Counted from the stretch's first letter, positions 7,894 through 16,208 are shown. The stretch: DNA of 64,000 bases from Novosphingobium kunmingense (GCF_002813245.1 NZ_PHUF01000002.1:1116001-1180000), one strand, 5' to 3'. The notes: generated by a model from the sequence alone, not told the origin. Made by a program: numbers and translations.

Positions 7894-8795
7894 GCCAGCT
7901 TCCCCTTCCCAAGACCGTGCGGCTGGGCCGCGACGGGCCGTCGTTCGCCCCGCTCTCCTGGGGCATGTGGCGCTTTGCCGGGCGCAGCCGTGCCGATGCG
8001 GCGGCGTTGGTCCACGCCGCGCTCGATGCCGGGATCACCCTGCTCGACACGGCCGACATCTATGGTTTTGACGGCACCTCCGGGTTCGGCGATGCCGAGG
8101 CGCTGCTGGGCGAGGTGCTCGCAGCCGAACCGGGTCTTCGCGACCGCATGGTGCTGGCCACCAAGGGCGGTATCCGCCCGCCTCTGCCCTATGACCAGAG
8201 CCCGGCCTACCTCGCCGAAGCGATCGACGCCTCGCTCAGGCGCCTCAAGGTCGAGAGGATCGACCTGTGGCAGATTCACCGCCCGGACATCCTCGCCCAC
8301 CCGCAGGAAACCGCCCGGGCGCTCGATGCCGCTCGGGTCGCAGGAAAGATCGGCGAGGTCGGCGTATCGAACTTCACCCAGCTGCAGATCGCCGCGCTCG
8401 GCGCTTTCATCGGCCGCCCGATCGCAACGACGCAGCCGGAAATCAGCCCGCTGCGGATCGACTGCATCGAGAACGGCGAACTGGAACAGGCAACCGTTTT
8501 GGGCCTCGTCCCGATGGCCTGGTCGCCGCTGGGCGGCGGACGGCTGGCCGAACCGGCAACCGCGCGCGAAAAGGCCGTCGCCGCCGCGCTTGACGCCGTC
8601 GCCAACGACCGCGGCGTTTCGCGTACCGTCGCGGCCTATTCCTGGCTGATGGCGCACCCGGCGGGCATCGTTCCCATCGTCGGGTCGCAGCAGGCCGAAC
8701 GCATCGCAGAGGCCGCCCGGGCCCTGACCGTCCAGTGGACCCGCGAGGAGTGGTACGCAGTCCTGGTCGCCTCGCGCGGGGAGAAGCTGCCATGA
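7890..8795 (+). CDS. Aldo/keto reductase, candidate 6-oxo-glucose reductase (SmoB-like)
   Basis: Cytoplasmic NAD(P)H-dependent reductase of 301 residues with a single AKR barrel. The catalytic tetrad is visible as Asp53 and Tyr58 (LLDTADIYG), Lys92 (ATKGG) and His130 (WQIHRPD). The C-terminal stretch IVPIVGSQQAERI is the usual AKR cofactor-binding region. It overlaps both neighbours by 4 nt. In the known sulfo-SMO pathway an AKR reduces the 6-oxo-glucose left by the monooxygenase to glucose. Placement directly before the monooxygenase gene supports the same job here. Family and active site are seen; the substrate is inferred from context. Confidence 0.9.
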   Translation: MSQLPLPKTVRLGRDGPSFAPLSWGMWRFAGRSRADAAALVHAALDAGITLLDTADIYGFDGTSGFGDAEALLGEVLAAEPGLRDRMVLATKGGIRPPLPYDQSPAYLAEAIDASLRRLKVERIDLWQIHRPDILAHPQETARALDAARVAGKIGEVGVSNFTQLQIAALGAFIGRPIATTQPEISPLRIDCIENGELEQATVLGLVPMAWSPLGGGRLAEPATAREKAVAAALDAVANDRGVSRTVAAYSWLMAHPAGIVPIVGSQQAERIAEAARALTVQWTREEWYAVLVASRGEKLP

Positions 8796-9892
8796 CCCAG
8801 ACAACCGCCCAGCAGTGCGAGATCGCATGGTTTTCCGCGCTTTGCGATGACGACTACGAGTTTCTTGGCGTCCCCGATGCGCAGCTGCAATCGAGCTGGG
8901 AGCACTGCCGCAACATCGTGCTGCGCGCCGAGGAAGGCGGCTTCGACAACATCCTGCTCCCCTCGGGCTACCAGCTCGGGCTCGACACCACGGTGTTTGC
9001 CGCCGCCATGGCGCCGCTGCTGCGCCGGATGAAGCTGCTCTGGGCGACCCGCATCGGCGAGGATTGGCCCCCGCAGCTGGCCCGCCGCATCGCCACGTTC
9101 GACCGGATTCTAGGCCCCAACGCCGATGGCACGGCCGGGCGGCTCAACGTCAACATCATCTCGTCCGACATGCCCGGCCAGGCCATGCCCGGCGGCCCGC
9201 GCTATGGCCGCGCGACCGAGGTGATGCAGATCGTGCGCAGCCTCTTGAACGGCGAGAGCATCGACCACCAGGGCGAACATTACCAGCTGAAGCTCGATCC
9301 CCCGCGCATGACCACGATCAGCGGCAAATGCCCGCCGTTCTACTTCGGCGGCCTGAGCCACGAGGCGCGCGAATGCGCCGCGCAGGGCTGCGACGTCTAC
9401 CTGATGTGGCCCGACACGATGGACAAGGTCCGCGAAACCATCGCCGACATGAAGCAGCGCGCCGCAAACCACGGCCGCAGCCTCAAGTTCGGTTACCGCG
9501 TCCACGTCATCGTGCGCGAGACCGAGGACGAGGCCCGCGCCTATGCCGACCGGCTGCTGTCCAAGCTCGACGACGAAAAGGGCCGCGCGATCCGCGAAGC
9601 CTCGCTCGATGCGAAGAACTACGGCGTGCAGCGCCAGGCCGAACTGCGCGGCGCGGCCGACGGCGACGGCTTCGTCGAGGACAACCTGTGGACCGGGATC
9701 GGCCGGGCGCGCTCGGGCTGCGGCGCGGCCATCGTCGGCACGCCCGACCAGGTCCTTGCCAAGCTGCGCGCCTACCAGGCCGAGGGGATCGAAGCCTTCA
9801 TTCTGTCGGGCTATCCCCACGCCGGCGAATGCGACATGTTCGCCCGCTATGTCCTGCCGCAGATCGAGCACGGCCCGCTGAAGTTCGCCTAG
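8792..9892 (+). CDS. FMNH2-dependent alkanesulfonate-type monooxygenase, candidate SQ monooxygenase (SmoC-like)
   Basis: Luciferase-like flavin monooxygenase of 366 residues, closest in layout to SsuD. It is expected to cleave the C-S bond of SQ with O2 and FMNH2, giving 6-oxo-glucose and sulfite. SsuD-type landmarks are GRLNVNIISSD, Trp206 in LMWPDT, Arg236 and His238 in YRVHVIVRETEDEA, Arg307 in RARSGCGAAIVG, and Tyr341-Pro-His343 in SGYPH. The SsuD active-site cysteine of the TGRSC segment is not present here (SGYQLG instead), which fits a different sulfonate substrate. The ATG overlaps the AKR stop. The reduced flavin would come from the FMN reductase two genes downstream. Without the sulfoquinovosidase, SsuD would be the default call. 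Confidence 0.9.
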   Translation: MTQTTAQQCEIAWFSALCDDDYEFLGVPDAQLQSSWEHCRNIVLRAEEGGFDNILLPSGYQLGLDTTVFAAAMAPLLRRMKLLWATRIGEDWPPQLARRIATFDRILGPNADGTAGRLNVNIISSDMPGQAMPGGPRYGRATEVMQIVRSLLNGESIDHQGEHYQLKLDPPRMTTISGKCPPFYFGGLSHEARECAAQGCDVYLMWPDTMDKVRETIADMKQRAANHGRSLKFGYRVHVIVRETEDEARAYADRLLSKLDDEKGRAIREASLDAKNYGVQRQAELRGAADGDGFVEDNLWTGIGRARSGCGAAIVGTPDQVLAKLRAYQAEGIEAFILSGYPHAGECDMFARYVLPQIEHGPLKFA

Positions 9893-9893
9893 G

Positions 9894-11381
9894 ATGAACG
9901 CGGCCGGCCAGCCCCTGTACGACCTTGCCGTCATCGGCGGCGGGGTCAACGGCTGCGGCATCGCCCGCGACGCCGCGGGGCGCGGCGCACGCGTGCTGCT
10001 GCTCGAGGCGGGCGATCTGGCCGGCGGCACCTCGTCCGCGTCGACCAAGCTGATCCACGGCGGGCTGCGCTATCTGGAGCACTACGAATTCGGCCTGGTG
10101 CGCGAGAGCCTGTCGGAGCGCGAACGGTTGTGGGCGATCGCCCCGCACATCGCCTGGCCGATGCGCTTCGTGCTGCCTTACGTGCCAGGGCTGCGGCCGC
10201 GCTGGCTGGTCCGGCTCGGGCTGTTCCTCTACGACCACATCGGCGGGCGCAAGCGCCTGCCCGCGACCGAGACCGTCGCCCTTGCCCGCCATCCCGCCGG
10301 GACGCCCTTGAAGCCGGAGTTCACCAGCGCCTTCGTCTATTCGGACTGCTGGGTCGATGATGCGCGGCTGGTCGTGCTCAACGCGCGCGACGCCGCCGAC
10401 CGGGGGGCCGAAGTGCGGACGCGCTGCCGCGTCACCCACCTGCGCCGCGACGGGGACGCCTGGCAGATCGAGGCAGGCGGCGAGCGCTTTGCCGCCCGCG
10501 CCGTGATCAACGCCGCCGGTCCGGGGGTGATCGACCTGCTCGACCAGAGCGGTCTGCCCCACCAGCGCGCCATGCGGCTGGTGCGCGGATCGCACATCGT
10601 GGTGCCGCGGCTGTTCGACCACCCCTTCGCCTATTTCTTCCAGCTGCCCGACGGGCGCATCTTCTTTGCGATCCCCTACGAAGGGGATTTCACCCTGATC
10701 GGCACGACCGACGTCGATCATCACGGCGGCCCGATCGCGGCCAGCGAGGCAGAGATCGCCTATCTCTGCGAAGGGGCGAGCCGCTTTTTCCGCCAGGCCG
10801 TGACCCCTGCGGACGTGGTCTGGACCTATTCGGGCGTACGCCCGCTGATCGACGACGGCTCGGGCCGGCCCGAGGCGGCAACCCGCGGCTACGACCTCGA
10901 CCTGTCGGACGACAGCGCAGGCGCCCCGCTGCTGTCGGTGTTCGGCGGCAAGATCACCACCTATCGTCACCTTGCCGAGGAAGCGGTAGAAACTCTGGCC
11001 GAGCGCCTGCCGGTGCTGCGTGGGCACGGCTGGACAGCCGGCAGCGCCCTTCCCGGCGGCGATTTCGCGGTCGACGCGGCCGCGCGGATCGAAGCCGATT
11101 TCGCTGCGCGCTTCCCCTTCCTCGCCCCGGCCGCGCACCGCCTGGTCCGCACCTTTGGCACCACGGCCTTTGCGATCTTCGAAGGCGCCGCGAGCCTTGC
11201 CGATTGCGGCCGCGACTTCGGCCACGGCCTGACCGAGCGCGAGGTGCGCCACCTCGTCGCGCGCGAATGGGCCCGCAGCGCAGAGGACGTATTGTGGCGG
11301 CGCACCAAGCTTGGCCTGCGCCTGTCGCCGGCCGAAGCCGAGACCCTCGACCAGTTCATCCAGCAGGAGTGCCGTTCATGA
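9894..11381 (+). CDS. glpD: FAD-dependent glycerol-3-phosphate dehydrogenase, GlpD family
   Basis: Membrane-associated flavoprotein of 495 residues that oxidises sn-glycerol 3-phosphate to dihydroxyacetone phosphate and feeds electrons to quinone. The N-terminus has the FAD dinucleotide fold (AVIGGGVNGCGIARDAAGRG) and the GlpD signature SSASTKLIHGGLRYLEHYEFGLV. The C-terminal DAO_C-type helical domain is present through position 495. It starts 1 nt after the monooxygenase stop and overlaps the FMN reductase start, so it is part of the SQ operon. The likely reason is that SQase acting on SQ-glycerol releases glycerol. No glycerol kinase or facilitator lies in the window, so the kinase must be elsewhere or the substrate differs. 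Confidence 0.9.
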   Translation: MNAAGQPLYDLAVIGGGVNGCGIARDAAGRGARVLLLEAGDLAGGTSSASTKLIHGGLRYLEHYEFGLVRESLSERERLWAIAPHIAWPMRFVLPYVPGLRPRWLVRLGLFLYDHIGGRKRLPATETVALARHPAGTPLKPEFTSAFVYSDCWVDDARLVVLNARDAADRGAEVRTRCRVTHLRRDGDAWQIEAGGERFAARAVINAAGPGVIDLLDQSGLPHQRAMRLVRGSHIVVPRLFDHPFAYFFQLPDGRIFFAIPYEGDFTLIGTTDVDHHGGPIAASEAEIAYLCEGASRFFRQAVTPADVVWTYSGVRPLIDDGSGRPEAATRGYDLDLSDDSAGAPLLSVFGGKITTYRHLAEEAVETLAERLPVLRGHGWTAGSALPGGDFAVDAAARIEADFAARFPFLAPAAHRLVRTFGTTAFAIFEGAASLADCGRDFGHGLTEREVRHLVAREWARSAEDVLWRRTKLGLRLSPAEAETLDQFIQQECRS

Positions 11382-11968
11382 CATCGCTCACGCGCCCGGT
11401 GCGCATCGTCGGCATTGGCGGCACGGTCAATCCGGGCAGCTCGACCGAACAGGCGATGCGCCTCGCCGGAGCGGCCGCCGCAGCTTGCGGCGCCGAGGTA
11501 ACCATCTTCGGCGGTGACTATCTCGGCGCGCTGCCACACTACCGCGGCCAGGGTTACGGGATCGAGGACGGTGCCGAACTGGTCGAGGCGGTGCGCCGCG
11601 CCGACGGCATCCTGATCTCCGCACCAGGCTATCACGGGTCGATATCGGGGCTGGTCAAGAACGCGCTCGACTACCTCGAAGACCTTGCCAAGGACGAGCG
11701 GCCCTATCTCGACGGGCGCGCAGTGGGACTGATCGCCACGGCCTATGGCGACCAGGCGACGATGAGCACGCTCTTGACGCTGCGCTCGATCGTCCACGCG
11801 CTGCGTGGCTGGCCGACGCCGATGGGCGCGACGGTGCGGACCTATCACGGGCTGTTCTCGCCCGATGGCGAGTGCCTCGAAGACCGCGCGCGAATGCAGC
11901 TCGAACTGGTCGGGCAGCAGACCTATCGCGGTGCGGCGGCGCTGGCGCTGGGCGAGCGTCCGGCATGA
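11378..11968 (+). CDS. NAD(P)H-dependent FMN reductase (SmoA-like)
   Basis: Flavodoxin-fold reductase of 196 residues in the SsuE/NADPH-dependent FMN reductase family. The phosphate-binding loop is GIGGTVNPGSSTEQA (about residues 12-26). The flavin-contacting segment is SAPGYHGSISGLVKNALDYLEDL. It supplies FMNH2 to the class C monooxygenase of the same operon, as SsuE does for SsuD and SmoA for SmoC. The ATG at 11378 overlaps the GlpD stop and is preferred over an upstream in-frame start that would overlap GlpD by 58 codons. The downstream RibB-like gene overlaps it by 4 nt. Confidence 0.9.
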   Translation: MTSLTRPVRIVGIGGTVNPGSSTEQAMRLAGAAAAACGAEVTIFGGDYLGALPHYRGQGYGIEDGAELVEAVRRADGILISAPGYHGSISGLVKNALDYLEDLAKDERPYLDGRAVGLIATAYGDQATMSTLLTLRSIVHALRGWPTPMGATVRTYHGLFSPDGECLEDRARMQLELVGQQTYRGAAALALGERPA

Positions 11969-12552
11969 GCGCGGCGCTCGACGCGGGCCTGGCGGCGCTG
12001 GCCGAAGGGCGGATGATCGTCATCACCGGCGACCGGCTGCGCGGCGGCGACATCGATTACTGCCTCGCCGCGCGACACGTGACGCCCGAGGCAGTGAACT
12101 TCATGGCCGGACACGGGCGCGGGCTCATCTGCCTGGCCATTACCCAGGAGCGCGCCGAACGGCTCGGCATCGCGCTGATCAACACCGGACGCCACAACCA
12201 GTCGGGCCGGCCCCACGGGCGCTCGATCGAAGCGAAAACCGGCGTTTCGACCGGCATCTCCGCGGCCGACCGTGCCCGCACCATTGCCGTCGCCGTCGCC
12301 GAGGAATCGGGTGCGGCCGATCTCGTCTCGCCGGGTCACGTCTTTCCGCTCATTACCGCACCAGGCGGCGTGACCGAACGCCCCGGCGCGGCCGAGGCGG
12401 CGGTGGAGCTGTGCCGCCGCGCCGCAGCCGGCGATGCCGCGGTGATCTGCTCGATCATGCGCGACGATGGCGAGATGGCGCGGATAGACGATATCGCCCA
12501 GCTACTTGCCGCGCAGGGCATCCCGGTGGTCGACCTTTCGGAACTGCTCTAG
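11965..12552 (+). CDS. RibB-like protein (3,4-dihydroxy-2-butanone-4-phosphate synthase fold) with degraded active site
   Basis: The 195 residues cover the whole RibB fold: VTPEAVNFMAGHGRGLICL, GVSTGISAADRART, PGHVFPLITAPGGVTERPG and DDGEMAR all match family blocks. The acidic loop that in E. coli RibB reads DDEDRENEGD is instead GDRLRGGD, about two residues shorter. The Mg ligand Glu38 becomes Leu25 and Glu40 becomes Gly27. Catalytic Glu174 (LCEL) becomes Ser163 (ICSI). His153 is kept as His125. Canonical DHBP synthase activity is therefore unlikely. It is the last gene of the overlapping SQ operon, next to two FMN-using enzymes, so a flavin- or sugar-related role is suspected but unproven. 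A housekeeping ribB presumably lies elsewhere. Confidence 0.85.
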   Translation: MSAALDAGLAALAEGRMIVITGDRLRGGDIDYCLAARHVTPEAVNFMAGHGRGLICLAITQERAERLGIALINTGRHNQSGRPHGRSIEAKTGVSTGISAADRARTIAVAVAEESGAADLVSPGHVFPLITAPGGVTERPGAAEAAVELCRRAAAGDAAVICSIMRDDGEMARIDDIAQLLAAQGIPVVDLSELL

Positions 12553-12587
12553 GCGGGGCTTGCCTTCGCTCCCCGGGCGAAGCAATC

Positions 12588-14639
12588 ATGCCCCCCGTGA
12601 TGTTCGAAGCGCTGCTGCTTGCCGCAGGCGAAAGTCCGCGTGCCGCTGCCCCCGGCCCGGCAGATGCGGAGCAGATCGTGGTAACCGGCGAACGTGTGAC
12701 CCGCAGCACGCTTGAAACGGCATCCAGCGTGGCAGTGCGATCGGCCCAGGAGATCGAGGCGCTGGCCGGGGCGGACCGAATCGAACAGGTGCTGATGGGC
12801 GTGCCCAATGTCCAGCTCGGCTCGGGCGGCGAAGGGCCGGTGATCCGCGGGCAGGACTCGACCGGCGCGGTGCGCGATCTGCCGGCCTTTCTGGGCGGTT
12901 CGCGCCCGCGCGCGACAATCCAGGTCGATGGGCGGCCGGTGACCTATTATGAACTGGCCTTCGGCCTCACCTCGCTGTGGGACGTCAACCGGATCGAATT
13001 GTTCCGCAGCCCGCAGACCACCACCCAGGGGCGCAATTCGATCGGCGGGGCGATCTTTGTCGAGACGACCGACCCCGACTGGACCGTCGCCGCGCGCGCC
13101 AGGCTTATCGTCGGCGATTTCGCGACCTGGCAGGGTTCGGCCGCACTGACCATGCCGCTGGTCGCCAACCAGGTGGCAGTTCGGGTCGCGGGCGATCAGC
13201 GCCGCAGCCGCACCGCGGCGACGCTGCGCAGCACGCGGCACGCCGTCGACCTCAACCAGGACGAATCCGATCTGCTGCGGGTCAAGTTGCGCGTCCAGCC
13301 AGAGGCGGTAGCAGGGCTGCGCCTCGACCTCGGCTGGGCGAAGGGTCAATCGCGCATGCCCCAGGCCGAAGCCATCAGCCCGCCCTATGAGGCGCGCACC
13401 AACCCGTCGGTCGGCTACGGCTATTTCGTCATCGACACCGATTCCTGGACTGCGCGGGCGAGCTACGCGCCCGGCGGCCCGGTCGAGGCCCGCCTCATGG
13501 CAACCTTCGGCCTCGCCCGGGCGCAGCGATTTTCGCCGCCCGGCGCCGGCGAAGCCCGGCTGCGCAGCCGCGACCTCTCGGTCGAGCCGATCGTGACCCT
13601 TGCAGCGTCGCCCGCCCTGCGCCTGGTCGGCGGGGCGAGCTATATCCGCACCAAACTGGACCAGACCATTGACGTGTCGCGCAATCCGGGGTTCGGCATC
13701 GGCACGTTCGACGACGTCCAGAACAGCCTTGGCCTGTTCGCCGATGCCGAGCTGAAACCCGCGGCCCGCGTCACCCTGCGCGCCGGCCTGCGCTACCAGC
13801 GTGACGACCAGCGCCGCGGCGGCGGCTTTCGCGGCGGATTTCGCGATCTGGACGTGGCCTACGACCGTGCCTTCTCGGCGTGGCTCCCGCGGTTCGAGGC
13901 AAGTTACGCCCCCAGCCCGCAGTGGCGGCTGGGCGCCCTCGTCCAGCGCGCCGCCAATCCCGGCGGGATGACCATCAACACGGCGACCTTCACGGTCGAC
14001 ACCTTCGAGGCCGAGACGCTGTGGGATGTCGAGCTGTTTGCGCGGCTGCGCACCGCCGATGGCCGGCTTTCCCTGGGGCTCAATGCGTTCCGCTATGCCA
14101 TGCGCAACGCGCAGCGCACCCAGACCTTCGCCGTGGTGCGGCCCGGAGGCGGCACCGATCTGGCCACCGAGATCGCCAACGCACCGCGCGCGCAAAGCCT
14201 GGGCGCCGAACTGCAGGCCGACTGGAAGCCCGATCGCCGGCTGACCGCAGGAGCAGCAATCGGCCTGCTGCGCACCCGCATCACGCAGACGATCGACCCC
14301 GCCGATCCGATGCTGGGCCAGGAGTTTCAGCGCAGCCCGCGCCTCACCGCCAGCCTCGCAGTCGACTGGCGGCCGTTCGATCCCCTGCGTCTCAGCGCAC
14401 AGGTCCGCACCCACAGCGGCTATTTCAGCGACGACTTCGGCATGGTGTCACGCCGCGTCGATGCTGCCGCCACGCTGGACCTGCGCGCGGCCTATACCCT
14501 CGGCCCGATCACGCTGTCCGGCTTTGCGCGCAACGCCGCCAACGCATTCCAACTGACCTATCGCTACGGCAGCCCAAGCAATCTGGCCACGGTGGCCGAT
14601 CCGCTGGAACTGGGCGCCGGATTGGAGCTACGCTTTTAG
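12588..14639 (+). CDS. TonB-dependent outer-membrane receptor, second copy flanking the SQ operon
   Basis: Receptor of 683 residues, smaller than the first one. The plug domain begins with EQIVVTGERVTRSTLETASSVAV and contains VIRGQDSTGAVRD and IELFRSPQTTTQGRNSIGGAIFVET. The barrel ends in LELRF with terminal phenylalanine. The N-terminus is short (MPPVMFEALLLAAGESPRAAA) and a poor signal peptide, so the true start could differ; ATG 12600 is an alternative. It begins 35 bp after the RibB-like gene with no visible terminator between them and so may belong to the same transcript. A TbpB-like lipoprotein and Slam lie downstream, so a partnership with that lipoprotein is another possibility. Confidence 0.88.
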   Translation: MPPVMFEALLLAAGESPRAAAPGPADAEQIVVTGERVTRSTLETASSVAVRSAQEIEALAGADRIEQVLMGVPNVQLGSGGEGPVIRGQDSTGAVRDLPAFLGGSRPRATIQVDGRPVTYYELAFGLTSLWDVNRIELFRSPQTTTQGRNSIGGAIFVETTDPDWTVAARARLIVGDFATWQGSAALTMPLVANQVAVRVAGDQRRSRTAATLRSTRHAVDLNQDESDLLRVKLRVQPEAVAGLRLDLGWAKGQSRMPQAEAISPPYEARTNPSVGYGYFVIDTDSWTARASYAPGGPVEARLMATFGLARAQRFSPPGAGEARLRSRDLSVEPIVTLAASPALRLVGGASYIRTKLDQTIDVSRNPGFGIGTFDDVQNSLGLFADAELKPAARVTLRAGLRYQRDDQRRGGGFRGGFRDLDVAYDRAFSAWLPRFEASYAPSPQWRLGALVQRAANPGGMTINTATFTVDTFEAETLWDVELFARLRTADGRLSLGLNAFRYAMRNAQRTQTFAVVRPGGGTDLATEIANAPRAQSLGAELQADWKPDRRLTAGAAIGLLRTRITQTIDPADPMLGQEFQRSPRLTASLAVDWRPFDPLRLSAQVRTHSGYFSDDFGMVSRRVDAAATLDLRAAYTLGPITLSGFARNAANAFQLTYRYGSPSNLATVADPLELGAGLELRF

Positions 14640-14669
14640 CCGCAGCGAAAATCCAGTAAACACAGCCGC

Positions 14670-16208
14670 GTGAACGACGATACGACGCAAGCCCCCGAGT
14701 CCGCGAAGCCGCCTCTCGCCCGGCGGGCCGACTTTGCCCTGGGCACCGTCACCGTGCGCCCGTCGCTGCGGATAGTCGAAGGGCCGGGCGGGTCTATCAA
14801 GGCCGAACCCCGCGTCATGCAGGTGCTGGTCGCACTGGCCGACGCGCGGGGCAGCGTGCTGTCGCGCGACGACCTCCTGCAACAATGCTGGGACGGACGG
14901 ATCGTGGGCGACGATGCGATCAACCGCGCCGTGGCCGAACTGCGCCGCGTCGCGGCGGCAGCCGCGGTCGGGTTCGAAGTCGAGACGGTTCCCCGGGTCG
15001 GCTTCCGGCTGACGGGCATCGACTGGAACGCCGTCGAAGCGGAGCAAGCCCCCGGCGGAAAGCGGCACGCCTTGTCCCGGCGCCTGGCAATTGGCGCCGG
15101 CGGCGGGGCGCTGGCGCTCGCCGGGCTCGGTAGCGCATTCTGGCTGGAAAGCCGGCGCGACGCGGTCGACGACCTGGTCGAGCAAGGCAAGCTGCTGCGC
15201 GCCAACGGATTTCCGAAAGACCGTGAAAAGGCGCGCGACCTGTTTCGCCAGGCGATCGCGCGCGATCCGGGCCGCGCCGATGCCTGGGGCTGGCTGGCAG
15301 TTACCCAGACCAACCTTACGGCAGAGCGCGAGGCCGCTCAGCGGGCCCTGACGCTCGACCCGCGCGAGCCCAACGCGCGGACCGTGCTGGCCTTGCAGCG
15401 CCGCGACCTCGACGGCTGGAACCGGCTGGAAGACGTCCTGCTGGATATCCTGTCCGATGCGCCCGGCAACGCCGAGGCGCTGGCCATCCTGACGATCTTC
15501 TATCAGGGCCTTGGGCGCTGCCGGGAATCGCTGCACCTCAACGAACGGGCCATTGCGGTCGAACCGTTCGAACCGTCGCACCAGGCGCGCCGCGCGCTGA
15601 AGCACTGGATCTTCGGCAACCCCGTTGAAGCGATGCGCGTCATCGACCATGCGCGCGGGCTGTGGCCGCACAATAGCGCGACCTGGAATGCGCGCATGGT
15701 GATCACCGCCTTTTCAGGGCGCGGCGATGCCGCTCTCGCGCAACTCGACGACAAGACCAACCGGCCCACGAACCTTGCCGAACCCAGTCTCAGGTCATGG
15801 CGCGCGATTGCCCGGGCCAGCGCCACGCGCGAACCGGCTGACCTCGCCCGGGCCGAAGCAGTCTGCACGCAGACGGCGCCGCTCTCCCCCGGCCTCGCCG
15901 CCAATGCGATCATGGCCATGTCCTACCTCGGCCGGCTCGATTCGGCCTTCGACGTGGCTTCGGGCCTGTTCGAGATGCGCGGCAAGCTCGTGCAGCGTCC
16001 TGCGCCCTCCAGCTTCCGCGATTTCTACAGCGAACCGGGTTGGGGCCGCAGCCAGTTCCTGTTCATCCCGGCGACCAGCGCGCTGCGGGCCGACGCGCGG
16101 TTTCCCGCCATGTGCCAGCGCACCGGTCATCTGGCCTATTGGCGCGCCCGCAACATCTGGCCCGATCCTTTCGTGCGTGGTGCGATCGATCCGGCAAAAT
16201 TCGGATAG
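14670..16208 (+). CDS. CadC-like membrane transcriptional regulator with C-terminal tetratricopeptide region
   Basis: Protein of 512 residues starting at GTG 14670. Residues about 20-110 form an OmpR/CadC-type winged helix (PRVMQVLVALADARGSVLSRDDLLQQCW, then FEVETVPRVGFRLTG, the wing hairpin). A single membrane span is seen near residues 133-152 (RLAIGAGGGALALAGLGSAFWL). The remainder is alpha-helical with TPR-like units such as AREAAQRALTLDPREPNA and CRESLHLNERAIAVEPFEPSHQA. DNA binding in the cytoplasm and sensing outside the membrane would follow the CadC/ToxR plan. It starts 31 bp after the receptor stop. Targets are unknown; the neighbouring receptor and surface-lipoprotein genes are candidates. 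Confidence 0.8.
   Translation: MNDDTTQAPESAKPPLARRADFALGTVTVRPSLRIVEGPGGSIKAEPRVMQVLVALADARGSVLSRDDLLQQCWDGRIVGDDAINRAVAELRRVAAAAAVGFEVETVPRVGFRLTGIDWNAVEAEQAPGGKRHALSRRLAIGAGGGALALAGLGSAFWLESRRDAVDDLVEQGKLLRANGFPKDREKARDLFRQAIARDPGRADAWGWLAVTQTNLTAEREAAQRALTLDPREPNARTVLALQRRDLDGWNRLEDVLLDILSDAPGNAEALAILTIFYQGLGRCRESLHLNERAIAVEPFEPSHQARRALKHWIFGNPVEAMRVIDHARGLWPHNSATWNARMVITAFSGRGDAALAQLDDKTNRPTNLAEPSLRSWRAIARASATREPADLARAEAVCTQTAPLSPGLAANAIMAMSYLGRLDSAFDVASGLFEMRGKLVQRPAPSSFRDFYSEPGWGRSQFLFIPATSALRADARFPAMCQRTGHLAYWRARNIWPDPFVRGAIDPAKFG

Noticed and set aside
8792..9892. Plain alkanesulfonate monooxygenase SsuD for sulfur assimilation
   Set aside because: No ssuABC or sulfur-limitation context; the SsuD-type cysteine is missing and the gene is coupled to an SQase and an AKR.
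11965..12552. Functional RibB for riboflavin supply
   Set aside because: Metal-binding Glu38 and catalytic Glu174 equivalents are replaced by Leu and Ser, so canonical chemistry is unlikely.
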